From the NCBI GenBank assembly GCA_010279815.1, contig QEOQ01000640.1:1928767-1992766 (forward strand): a stretch of DNA of 64,000 nucleotides, in the 5' to 3' direction. A program made the translations under genes and the position numbers. A model generated the notes under the pieces. That model saw only the letters and a list, made by a program, of their open reading frames with translations, was not told where the DNA came from and did no database searches. Source of the DNA: Brachionus plicatilis. Its lineage: Eukaryota > Rotifera > Eurotatoria > Ploima > Brachionidae. This document shows, in pieces, positions 35,116-48,200 of this stretch (position 1 is the stretch's first letter; every line of letters begins with the position of its first letter).

Positions 35116-36670
35116 AATTTAAAAAAATAATTTTATATTTAATGAAATAATTAGAAAACCCTCGTAAGAAAGGGTAGCAAATAAATTTTTAACCGGGCAA
35201 GATTCATTAAGAAATCTTTAATTTGAATTGGTTTTGTTTTTTAAGATGCAATTCCTTAAAAAAACGCATCATACCGGCATGTTGAAGTTGATGATCACTT
35301 TAAAATATCATTTGGATTCAAAGCCTTTATCTTTAAATATTAAAATAAATATTTGATTTAATTTAAATGATTTTAATGTAACATGATTAACATGTTATTA
35401 TCGGACTTTTGGATGGACCTGGATAGTATCGTCATCCGGTAATGGGAGGTAAGTCCTTCGAATGTGAAAGTCCAATTTCCATTTTTTATTTCAACTTTTA
35501 ATTTTAAAAAATATCTTAGTTTCATTTTGTTTTTATAATCTATTTTTTAATTTAGTTTTTATTATTTTGTATATTTTTTTGTAAAATGTATTTTTATTTT
35601 TTAAATTTAATTGGCCAACATATTTATATTCATACTTTTTTATTAATGATTTAGATTTATTAATATGTCAAATAACAATTTTTTAAATCATATTAAACAC
35701 ATTGTATTGTTCTTTTGTACTAAATTTTAGAAAACTAGATTAATTTTCACCTGTGAAAAAAATTGAAAAAAATGTTACAAGTAGGCTGAAATTATTCTTA
35801 AACAGTATTTTACACTTGAAAATTTTAATTTTTATTAAAGTAATAAAAAATATCAAATTATTTTAAACTTAAATTTTTTTTTAAATAAAGCTTACTAATA
35901 GAATAAACATATTTTAAAAGTCTTATCAAAAAAACTTGTCAAAATCTCTATAGTGACAAGTTTATTAAAAGAAATGCAATTAAAATCGAGTGAGTAACCA
36001 ATTGCTGTTTCTTTTAAAAAGAATATAAATTTATAATTTTTAAGATGTTAAATTTTAAGCTTCTAAACAAAGTTTTAAAGCTTGAATTTTTATTAGTGTG
36101 CAGCTAAATTTTTTTTTAAACAAATACGTCAATATTTACATATTGATCTTTTTCAACCAATTTATTCCACACGTTATCTAAATAAATAAATTTTTTCATT
36201 TATTTTCAGCATGATTTTTAGTCAATTTAGAATCAGGAATCGAGCTTGAGGCTGATTTCGAGTCAAACTTGAAATTAAATACTCGGCATAATTATTTCAA
36301 GTTCCTCATTTAATCATAAAAGGTATATTAAGTCACGATCTTGAATCGATTACTTTTTTTCTAAAAAAATAAACATTTTTTCACAAAAATTTTATTCAGT
36401 TTTTCAAATTTAAAATATTTTTTATCTCACATTTTTTATCATTTGCTTATGAACAAAAAAATCCATAAGTAATCCTATGAGTAAATATTTTTTGTGTGAT
36501 GCTATTAATTTATACTCGATAATTTTTGATTCTCCATGGTAACTTTATTAAGACACTTAATTATTTCATTTTAATTCAGACTGAAACAAAAATAAATCTT
36601 GGAAATATTAACTAAATTTTTTGATTTTTCAAAAGTTATAGTTCAGAATTACTCATTGAAAAAGTCTCAA
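35116..36670. other. Intergenic stretch with a dispersed repeat fragment
   Basis: Mostly AT-rich. The part near 35270-35335 (GGCATGTTGAAGTTGATGAT followed by ATCATTTGGATTCAAAG) resembles 50047-50110. A less AT-biased block at 35400-35475 (GATAGTATCGTCATCCGGTA) is non-coding, perhaps a retroelement 3' end. The region just before 36671 should hold the ceramide kinase promoter. Confidence 0.45.
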
Positions 36671-39600
36671 ATGGATGAAGAAAGAAAGATTAAAGAGCGT
36701 TCTAACTTGTTCATTGTAAGTAACAGAGCGTCTGGTCTCCAAAACACGCCAAATTCTCATCGCCGCATGGCATCCATCAAGCCACCATTACCTAAAGACC
36801 CGCAGACGCCGCGGGTTCGCTCCTCAAATATGTTCACTTCGCGCTCATGCGATTCAAGTTTTTTCGAACCTATTGAAAAAGAAATTCTCCTTCGAGGTAT
36901 ATTCACCCATGAAAATCAGACTGTAGATGTTGAGTTGACAGATGAAATGATCAGATGGAAATCGGTCAAAAAGAAACAATTTTTAAACATGATTTACTTT
37001 GAAAAATTTTACAGCATTGAACCATACATAGCCAAAAATAATTTAAGAAAGTCGATTAATTCTAGTGACCAAAATAACTTCTACTCCGAAGGGTTCTTGC
37101 TACACATGTTTGAAAAGATTAAGCCTAATACATATAAAACTAGCATGCTCAGATTTGAACATCCGCATCATGACACTAACATGCAATGGATTACTGAAGT
37201 TACTAAAAGAATTCCCGGTATGCAAAAAATTTTATAATTTTTCTAAGAATTATATTTATTTTGTTTAAGCACTGCGAAATCGCAGAAAAGTTTTAGTTCT
37301 ATTGAATCCTTATTGTGGAACTAAAACAGCGCGGTCCGTTTTCAATTTTCAGGTCTCAATTTACTTGGCCAACGCCAAAATGGAATGGGACTTGGTCGAG
37401 TTTCATGACCAATTTCCACTAAGGGACGCAATTATTCAAAACAGTGTTTGCTTCGAGGATTATTATGGGTAACTAGAGATTTTTGCTATTTAAATAGAGA
37501 AGAAAAATAAAAAGAATATCAAATTATTTCTGGCTTAATGGTTTTTAATAGAAAATAGATAATAAATTTCATTATATTTACTTTATTCAAAAAATTTTAG
37601 TATTTAGTATCTCAAAAAAATTAACCTTTTTTTATTAAAGATTTTCGAGTAACTTATCAAAGTTTTTGAATGAAATTTTCGTATTTTTTTTTATCATTTA
37701 GGACTTTAACTGTCGAATTATTATTTGACTCGTTTTAAAAATATATAAAATACATATCTTCTAAACATATTTTTTGAAGTATGTGAATTTTATCTTTCTC
37801 ATTATAAAAAATTTTTACTTTTTAAAATTACTTATATTTATTTTTTAATTTTGGATTAAAAAAAAACACGATAAATTTTTGGCGCTACTATTGTTAAACT
37901 TATGATTTTTGTAACTGAGGTTTTGAAATTTTTTGAAAATTAGAAAAAGGTAATTTTTGAAATTTTTGAGATAATTATTTTTTGATCGTGACTTGAATTT
38001 TTACTTTAGTTTTGGTCTGAAAAATAAAATAATTAGATAGCTGAAGCACGAAAAGGTGGAAAAAAATATTTTAAATTTAATTCAATGTAGAAGCAAAATT
38101 TCTCCAGGCTAAGAAAAAATGATTTCGACAAAAAATAAGCTGTAAATTTTTATAACTCCCTATTTTTTTACCCTGGGGTCGAATGATTAGTTTCTTAACT
38201 AAAATAATTCAATAAATAAAAGAAAAAGAATAATAAATAATTAAATAAGAATAAGAATAATAAATAAGAATAATAAATAATTAAAAAAATACTGATCAAA
38301 ATATTTATTATACTAATCAATTAATATATGGTCATTAAAGATCAGTTTTTAAATTTCTTGACTATTTTCTTTTCTCTGAAAATTATTGCTGATTAATTTT
38401 TAAAATAATCCAAAAATTTGATTTTTTTTCGTCAGGTCATTTTTTTCAAATTAATTGTCAAACGACCTTTTCTAATTTCATAAAAAAGTAAATTTTGTAA
38501 AAAGAAATTTTTTTCGATACTGAAATGATGTTGGTCAATGTAGTTCAATAAACTTAAGTAGCACTACAGTACCAATTTTTAAAATTAATTTTACCAGAAT
38601 TTTCACGACTTTACAAAAATCTGTTTTTGTAAATTTAGTTGTTGTTTTTTTAATAAAATTTTCCTCAAAATTATCGAAATTTCAATAAATTTTATTTTTT
38701 TATTTAAAAATAGGGGATACCTTTTTAAAAGATTTTTTTTTAAATTCTGAATTGCCATAAATAAGCTAAATATTTTTAAATAATAGCATTTTGCTAATGG
38801 GAGGTGATGGCAGTGTATCCAACTTTGTTAATTTGATGCTTGAATTAATTTCAAAGAGAGAAAAAACAACAACTCTGAATGAGCTGAAAGAAGCTATTGT
38901 AACCCCTTTATGCATCATCCCAATCGGTAGCACTAACATGTTGGCAAGCTCCCTCTACGGCACCAATGATATATGCACCCCCCTAATGCATTTAATATGC
39001 GGAAACACTATCCGTATAGACTTGACTTCTACTTACACCGACACAGATAAACTACACAGTTTCGGCTTTGGCTACGCATGTGGCATGGGCACTACATTAG
39101 CTCGATACCTCAAGCGCTATTCAAAACTAGGACCCAACAAAGTTCAAAGCGCTATCACTCGAGCGCTCGCCAAGCAAAGACATAGACCTGTTGAGGTAGA
39201 AATCAAATACCTCAAGAATAGACTAACTCAGCCAGATGACGAAAATTTATGCACTCGAAAGTATATTTAACTATTAATTAATAAAATAATTTCTATAATC
39301 ATTTTTATTTAGCTGCAAAATTTGTATGAATGAGGTGAAAAATTTGAATGCAAGTAAAACAATAGACATGGTCCAGGAGTTTGATTCAATAGCTAATTCA
39401 ATTGAAGAGATAGAGCAAAATTTGTCCTCTACAATTAATTACCGAAAGTGTGATTATGAAGATTGGGAAATCATCCGAGGATCGTTTATTCACATAGCAT
39501 TTCTGACCAATTCAACCCAATGGAACATTTCATCTGGTGGTGGTCTGTCCAAGTATGCTCATCTCTCCGATGGATGCATAGACTTAGTTCTAATTGATCA

Positions 39601-42095
39601 AGTCAGCCGCAAAGATCTATACAGATTTATCAAGAGACATGCAAATTGTAAAAATCAAGTAACTTAAAACCTCTTTTTGTAGCATTGATTGAATTTTTGT
39701 TGCCAAGTTGTCACTGCCTTTTGTTAAATCTATTCGAATAAAAGAGGCCAAGATAAAAATTTTAAACGCCGAAGTCTCGGTCAATTTAGAAAATTCATAT
39801 TTTTTGACTACCAGTGATAAAAAAGAAAATATGAATTATGATTCGGATAATTCCGAGCCGGACTTAGAGGCAAATGTTCAGCAGCCGGCTATTTCTCGCG
39901 TCGGATCATTTAAGCAGAATAGGGGCTTAGCGGGACAAAATGTTTTTTTTATTAAAAATAAAAATGGTTTAGATGTGTCCCAATCGGTTCAGGTTGCCGA
40001 TCGATCACAAACTGGACTCAAAAAATCACCTTCTTTTGTAAATTTGTTTAAGAATAAGAAAAAAAATAGTGAAATGTTAGATGATACGGTAAAAAGATCG
40101 AGAAAGTCTAGTCTTAATGGTGAGGAAGCCATATCAGCTAAATGTGCGTCAATGTGGAACTGTGATTGGAATCTTCATAATATTCGTGAAATGCATATTA
40201 AGTAATTTTTTATTTAATTTTTTATCTTTAATTTTCGAAAAAAAAATTAAAATTAAAAAAGAATTAAATTTTATAAATGAATTTAAAAAATAAAATTTAA
40301 GTATCTTTTCGTTAGCCATGCAGGCATGATAAGACTTTAAATATAACTGGTAACTCATGTTTATAGAGTAAAATGGTGCTTTAATCTGACTTTTCTGAGG
40401 TATAAAAAATGAGAATAATAAAAAGTATCCTTTTTGTACTTTTTGAAAATTAAATTAAAAATTTAATTAATTAAAAGTAAAATTATTAATTTTAATTTTA
40501 GTTAATAGTTATCTAATCTACAACATACCCGAATCCTTAAACCCGTTTATTTTTTAAATTAAATGATTAAAATCAGAATTGATTAAAGTCACAAGTCTGG
40601 ATTTTTTTTTAATTTACCGTAATGCCTTGCCCCCTAATGCGGCATTTATTTTCAGAATTCTGGATTTTAATGCATGCATTTAACCCACTTTTTTTTCCAG
40701 ATACGCTGCGACTAAAAATGCTGCAGTTAATGTCAAAATTTTGGTAAAAATGCCGCATTAAATATGTAAAAATAATAAAAATATATTTTTCTATTTTTTC
40801 TAAATTTGAAACACAAAAAATGTTCTTCGGACATAATGCATGCATTTGAAGTTAAAATTTTGAGTTTTAATGCTAGTTTATTAAATTCATCAATCTCATA
40901 TGAAAATCTCATCTCATTCTCATATAACTATTATCATAATTCTTACAATTATATTCATAACTGCAGCATTCAAAATAAAAAAAAAGATCATGCTAAAAAT
41001 ATAATTCATATAATTTTTTTTAAAAACAAATAATTTTTATACGGAAAATTTTAGGCATCTTGAAGTTTAGGATCAAAAAAATCAGATCAAAAAGTAATTT
41101 TTTTATAATTTTTGAATGGTACTTGATTAAATCTCTCTGCAAAATGCTAAATAATGCAAAAAACACGCTGAATATTAGAATAGGTTCTGCAAAAACTCTG
41201 CAATTAAATTGCGCAGTTGAATTAAATACTTTTTAATGACATGCATTTTCCTGCAAAATTGCAGAGTTTTTGCAGAGTCTTTTCTAATATTCAGCATGTT
41301 TTTGCATTATTTAGCATTTTGCAGAGATATTTAATCAATTACCATTCAAAAGTTATAAAAAAATTACTTTTTGATCTGATTTTTTTGATCCTAAACTTCA
41401 AGATGCCAAATTTTATGCCATTTTTATATTAAATGCCGTTTTTTTTATCAATTTAAATAAAATTTCGTGACGCATTAAAACTCAAAATTTTAACTTCAAA
41501 TGCATGCATTATGTCCGAAGAACATTTTTTGTGTTTCAAATTTAGAAAAAATAGAAAAATATATTTTTATTATTTTTTACATATTTAATGCAGCATTTTT
41601 AGTCGCAGCGTATCTGGAAAAAAAAGTGGGTTAAATGCATGCATTAAAATCCAGAATTCTGAAAATAAATGCCGCATTAGGGGGCAAGGCATTACGGTAA
41701 GTCCAATTCAAAGACTAAAAATTTTTTTGTCCTGACTTGGACTTAAAAAAATAAAGTTCATAAAGTAACAAGGAAAGAATAATCAAAATAAGTACCAAAA
41801 GTACTAAAAGAGCAAAAAAGAAAATAGTTTTTAATAGTTAAATTTCACTGTCTATCTCTGACTTTTCTTTGAAAATTACGATTAAATTTTACTTAATTTA
41901 TTTTAATTTGTAAAATTACAATATTTGTAAATATTTGATTTAATAGAATCTTATCTATTTTACATCTTTATTTTAGACTTGCCATGATTTTATTTTGCTA
42001 TTTTTAGGTGTAATCGTCGTTTTTTACTCGTATTTGGTACCGGTCTTGATGCAGACACAGAATTTGAGAAGGCAGGAAAATGCTTTGGTTTTTAG
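36671..42095 (+). CDS. CERK: Ceramide-kinase-like lipid kinase, 6 exons
   Basis: Exons are about 36671-37219, 37270-37468, 38787-39258, 39313-39656, 39708-40203 and 42008-42095. I chose ATG 36671 (MDEERKIKERSN) because the upstream open frame has only TTG. The N-terminal part ends with a PH-like segment. The DAGK catalytic domain shows RRKVLVLLNPYCGTKTARSV, ILLMGGDGSVSNFVN (GGDG nucleotide loop) and IPIGSTNMLASSLYGTND. Ceramide-kinase-specific features are a Cys motif (NCKICM) and the C-terminal core LSKYAHLSDGCIDLVLID. The last part has SMWNCDWNLHN and IREMHIKCNRRFLLVFGTG. These enzymes make ceramide-1-phosphate at Golgi/plasma membranes. A Ser-rich insert of about 100 aa precedes the last block. 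The last intron (about 1.8 kb) contains a 1.08-kb foldback, and intron 2 is about 1.3 kb. A CERKL-type paralogue is the main alternative. Confidence 0.82.
40615..41699. mobile_element. 1.08-kb foldback transposon in the last CERK-like intron
   Basis: The left end TACCGTAATGCCTTGCCCCC and the right end GGGGGCAAGGCATTACGGTA are exact reverse complements. Nearly the whole element is a palindrome whose arms meet near 41200-41230. The left arm has an extra unmatched segment at about 40875-41035. TA flanks both ends, compatible with a TA target duplication (Tc1/mariner-type). Internal landmarks such as CATGCATT and GTTCTTCGGACATAATGCAT occur in both arms. No transposase ORF. Confidence 0.85.
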
Positions 42096-42255
42096 ATGAA
42101 AATAAATCACAATTTAAAATTTTATTCAAAATTATTTTTTATAAAAATAAATTAAAATTATTTAATTTCGGTATCTTTAATTTTTAAAATTTGATCAAAA
42201 TAAAATTCGCTATCTGTTCATTTATGTTTTACATTAAAATGTTACAATTAATTTT

Positions 42256-45200
42256 TTAATAGCCAAGATTTTTTCTTTGCAAATAAAATTTGTTCAATGA
42301 TTTTATTGAATTTGTACAATATGAACGTAGATTTCGGCCAGGTAAGAGTATAAACCCGCTGAGAAAAAACAATATACTGGACGCATATATCACATTTACA
42401 ACGCTTCCCGAGTAGTCATAAATAAAACCTTTAAAAAAATTAAAATTTAAAAAAATTAAGAATTTGAAAAACTAAAAGGATTATTCGTAAATATAATCCT
42501 TAACAATAAAAACATCCAAAATGTCGACAATAAATGCTAAATAAAAATTTATTTTATAAATATTTTTTGTATCGACATATTTAAATTAATATTTTTATTA
42601 ACTTTTGTATCTAATTTTTTAATCGTTTCTTTCTCCTGTTTTTCTAAGCCTGTGATGAAATAGAAAGATTTTTTTATTTAATTTTTAATGATTTTATAAT
42701 TTGGTTTCTATTAAATTAAAAATTATGCCAGACTCGGCAATGAAGAATTTAACAATAAGTAATGTAATCTTGCTTTTGAGTAAAAAATAAAAAAATTATA
42801 AGATTCATGTTTCCAAAAATTTAGAATTGAATAAAAGAAAAACTAAATTATGGAAAAATTATTTGAAAATTTCTTGAATGCATTTGAGACATACTCTACT
42901 TTTTTATGAAAAATATTTTCTTATTTCTTTTGAAACCTTATTTTAAAATAAATAACCTTACCTTTCTCTGTGAATGCTACACTCAAAGTTGCATCAACCG
43001 TCAAAATAGTATTTCAAATAATTTTAAATTTTGATTATTTATCAAATTCCCACGTGGACTTTTATCGCAATTAATTTCTTTTTTATTTAAATTTTTATAC
43101 TTAGATCTATTTCATTAGTGATATAAAAGACTACTAATTCTTTATTTTTTATATTCTTTATTCTTTAATAAAAAATATATATTTGTTGGTAAATTTTTAT
43201 AAAAAATTTATTGATAATTATTTTGGGACCTCCTAATCATCATATACTTAATTCCTGATGGTTAACTAACTTAAATACAAACACAGATAACAATAAATTA
43301 AATCAAAATTAAAAAAAATCTTTTCCATTTTTTGTTAAATTTTTTTACACAATATTGCCACAATCATTTGCTTTTACTAATATTTTGGTGAAATTATATG
43401 ATATTCCGTAATATCAGAAAATTTTACGTAAATTTATGTATAATTACAAACGAAAAAAATAGTAAGCAACCATTGAATAGTTAATGAAGCATCTATCCAA
43501 GACCAGTTTACAATTTAGGATAAAACTCATCCAAATACCCCAAAAGCAAATGCGCACATTTTTACATCATTTTATTAAAAATTATTATTTGAAATACAAT
43601 TTTACATAAAATAACGAAAACAAGGGAATATTTTTAATCAAGAATTAAAACCGATAAATTAAAAATCAAAAATCCCCGAAATACTGAGATTTTTTAGAAT
43701 TTTAACTTTCTACTGGGATTTACCGGAAATTATGTAAAATTGCGGAAATTCACGTTAATTTTAGTAAAAGCAAATTTTAAATCGTGACAGTACTGTAATT
43801 AATTAAAATTATTTTTAATTTTTTGCTTCATATTTATCAGGATAAATGAAGATTTTAACTATGTTTATGAAAAAATATTAATTATTTAGATAATTAATTA
43901 TCAAAATTATATTTGATAGTGTTTATGGAACTATTGCAATGAATAACCAGTAAATCCTACAAAATTATTTAATCAGGCTTGATTATCTACTAGGAGACTA
44001 GTAAATATGTGATCAAAAAAATTTAGACTAAGAATTTCCATGAGTGTTGAAAAAGGAAAAAAATATTTGGTAAATTTTGCCTAATAGGGAGCATATCAAA
44101 ATAAGGACAGTTTGACCGAAAATGCTTACCGCCAAAAAAAAAAACTAAATTAAATTTTATTACATTAAATTGTGTAATTTTGTAAAATGATGTATAAAAA
44201 AGGAAAAAAGTGGTGTTTTTTTTTTAAATTGTCTCAAAAAATTAAAATTTTTATTAATTTTCCACTTTTTCCCTAAAATTCATTCTTTTTTTGGGCCGTA
44301 AGCGTTTTCGGCCAAACTTACTTAAAATTTTAATATTACGTAAAATTATGTAAGCTTACCCATTATACAGTTTGACTTTAACCACTGTAGAATCAAAACT
44401 TGTATTTTTTTTTATTTTTTTAAGAAATAAAAGTTTTTTTAATAAAATAAAAACTTTAAACGAATTTCACGATGTTTCTATATAGAATAGTTAATCTACA
44501 TAATTCATTGAATATTATAGTCTATGTGTATATAATGTGTGTCTATATTGACTGTATATATTTTGATATATTATCGTCAAACATTCTAAAAATTTTTTCC
44601 CAATTTTTCCACAAAAATTCAATATAAATTTTTTGAAAATTGAAATTGGTTAAAGTAAGATAGCGCAATTATCCGAATTTAGTGACATGCCAGTAAAAAA
44701 TGAGCATTGATTTTAAAAAGAGCAATTTTCAATTTATATGACATGACTTAAAAAAGGAATGAGTTAACTTTTGTTAAAAAATACACCCGGTTTTAATGAA
44801 ATTCGGATTTAAAACAAAATTAAATTTCCATTTTTAATTGAATTTCAAAAAAGCTGAAATTATTTTTTAATAATTTCAAAATTTGTTCAGATTTAATTAC
44901 ATGTCATTAATAATGAATTTTTATTTTTTTTTCAAATACAGTGCTCAATTTTTAATAACATGTCACTAAAATAGACTCTATTATATTATTTTTTTTTCTG
45001 TACCGATCTTGAGCTCCCTGAGAATTAAAAATAAAAATAATAAAAATAAAGTTATATAAAAAAAAAAGTAAATTAATTAAGACAAAAAAAATAAGATAAA
45101 AATAAAGTAAAAAGGATTAAAATAAACGAAATTAAAGAAAACATATATAGATATGTAATAAAGGGAATTTTAATTTCTTTTTTTTAATATTCACATGTAG

Positions 45201-48200
45201 TTAGTTAAGTAAAACAAATATATTAGATGGAAGAAGAAAAGAAATTACGCTATAGTATTTGTATAATAAAGGAACTATATTTTGAAATGATATTGAAATT
45301 TTTTAATTTTGATAATTATTATTCATTGTGTTCTTTTCTTCTTTTTTCGGTTTTTTTTATCCCAAACCGAACTAGGAGTTAGCATGAGCAGTCCAACAGC
45401 GGTGGACTTACTCTATTTAAAAAACATGTCAATAAATACGGATATTTAGGTTATGGCATAGTTTTTCGTTATGTATTTGTTTTCTGTACCGAGCTAAAGC
45501 TCCTTCAGAATAAGTTAAAAAGTAAAAAAAAAATGAAAATGAAATAAAATAAAAATAAAATTAAAGTTAATAAAATGAGATAAAAAAAAGAATCAAAATA
45601 AAGTAAATAAGCTAAAAAAATGAAAGTTGAAAAGACATAAATTGGAAAAGATTGTTACATGTGGCACATTTTTAAATAGTTCAAGTTTCAGGAAAAAAAG
45701 AAGAAATAGTAAGGTAGCAATTACACAATGGAGTTGGATATTCAATATATCTTGATTCGAAACCTTCTTTGTATTCCTTCACCAGTCTTTCAACCAATGG
45801 AATAGAATGACTCAGTCCTGTCCCATCATATCTCTCACTCAATTCAAAAAGCCGATAATTGTCGTTTGTAGATATTTGTCTTTTTTAGTAGATAATTTTA
45901 TTTTTAAAAAGTAGATAATTTAATTAACAGATAAATGTTTTTTTGAAGTAGATTTTCATTTTATTTAGTAGATAAATTTTTTTATTTTTATAAAAAAATT
46001 TATTTGGGTTTAACCCAGGGCTGCTCCGAACAGTCGTTTCGACCTTCTGTTCAGTCCCCATTTTAAAAAATAAGAAAGAAAATTTTATATTTTTTACAAT
46101 AGGCTTAATAGTAGATAAATGTTTTTCTCAAAAGATATTTGTCTTTTATGTGTTAGATTTTGAAAATTGTGAACTCTAAAACTTAATGAACATTTATTAT
46201 TGGTTTCTAATTAATTAATTGATTAACTAAAATTGATTCACCAAAAAATATACAAATAAAATTTGTAATTTAAAAAAATATATATTCCTCCAAAAAATCT
46301 AAAAACATGGATTTGACTGAATCATCTACATCAGTACTTAATGTACAAAACCATTTGAATGACGCAATCGTGGAAGACCAAAAAAAAAATAACTGCCAGT
46401 TTTTCAGATATAAACAATAAAAATAATGAAGAAGGTGCGAAATCATCAAAAAAAAGTCGTATTTGATTTTATATCTTTTTTATATTAATTGTCTTTTTGC
46501 TAAAAATGATTATTTTTTCTAAACAACTTTTATCTATTTTTATTCAAATAAAATATCTACTAAAAAAAAAAATTATCTACGACTAGAAAATATATCCTTT
46601 ACCGACTCGATAAATTTTTATTTAATAGAATATTGTATGTTAAATAATCTTTATCATTTTTTTTTATATAACAAACTGAATTTTTTACTTAATTGTAAAA
46701 TGGATATTTAATTTTCTATTAATTTTTATTTCAATTTGTCCATGGGACTTAAACTTTAATTAAATAAATAAATAAAAAAAAAAATCCTTTAGGTTATATC
46801 AAAAATCACTCAATTTCAAAGTTTAATAAATTTTTTCAATTTAATTTTCTTTTTTTAATTTAATTTTTTTTTGATCACATGTTTACTGGTGACGTAATTT
46901 GCGACCAACTGGTCACAGACAATTGGCAAAAGACCGGCATTTATGATGGATGTTTCTTAAAAAATTAAAAGAAAAATCTGGTCATTTACTTACCGGCTAG
47001 CGGTACTCCGAAGAAGAGTCCCAATGCTTGAACCAAAGTTCCGTAAAAAAACAAACTATCATCGCTCCACTCGAGTCCGACAATGTCGTACAAAAATAGA
47101 GTGCGGAGATTTAAATTAAAGCCTAGGAAAATGCCGAACGCGATGCCGAACATAGAAAAAGAAAAAAGTGTGGTACACAAGAACACGGAAACAAAGAGTG
47201 CGCCCGAGATTAGGAACAATGTGAGCACATAGGCAAATATTCTTCCTCTGGCATTGGACTCGTTTACTTTGTAGGAAATGGTGGACACGATGCGTCCGAG
47301 GCCACAAGATAAGCCGATCAGACACAGCACATAAGTCGACTGCAATTTGGCCAGATGGTACTTTGCCGAATAGTCGCCAATAAAGAACAAAACAATGACA
47401 AAGCCTGTCGAGCTGAGAAAAAAAGAAAAATTCAATATGAACAAAATGCGGTTGAACAGCAACCGCACACTCAGTACATAGATTAGATAGTCGAGAAAAA
47501 GGGTGGCCGTGTCGTACACAATGCCGAATGAGTTGAATTTTCTCTTGCGGTATTTGTCAGCCGACTTTTTGATCAGACTATTCCTCAAATTGTACTCGAC
47601 AGGCTCCAGATTCAGCGGCAAATTTAAGAAAGAAGCTGTTTCAATGGTAGAAATGAACCGTCTCAAATTGACCAGAGTGGGCACCGAGTAGCCAACATTG
47701 TTTTCTGGCAAATTTTTGAGCGCTTCGCTCAGCTTGTACGCAACAAGCACTGGCCTGGGCCTGCTAAAGTTCGATCTCCGCTTGGACAAACGCTGCACTC
47801 TTTTGGCGCCACACTGTTCCTCTTCGTCCACACTGCACGCTCCATCGCATCCACTGTTCACCTCTTCCTCATTGCACTCCTCTTCTGGCACACTGCACTC
47901 CATCAGACTGCCGCGCACACTATTAGTCAAACTGTTCCTGTAGCTCATGTATCGCGGATTTTTGGCGCTTAGTCGCGCCACATTGCCATTGAGGCCGTGT
48001 AGATTGGGCTCGTCGTCCTCGTCCGAGTCCGGATGTTGGGCGTCGTGGGCCTCGGTGTGCAAGGGGCCCTCGAACACGCTCATGAGCGGCGTTGGCTCGT
48101 TTATTTTGGGCGAGCTTGTGTGGCTCGAATGGGTCAAACTGCGCAAGCTGTTCGCAATTCTGGTGATCAGACTGGGCCTCGGATTGGGCGCTAAGAGCTT

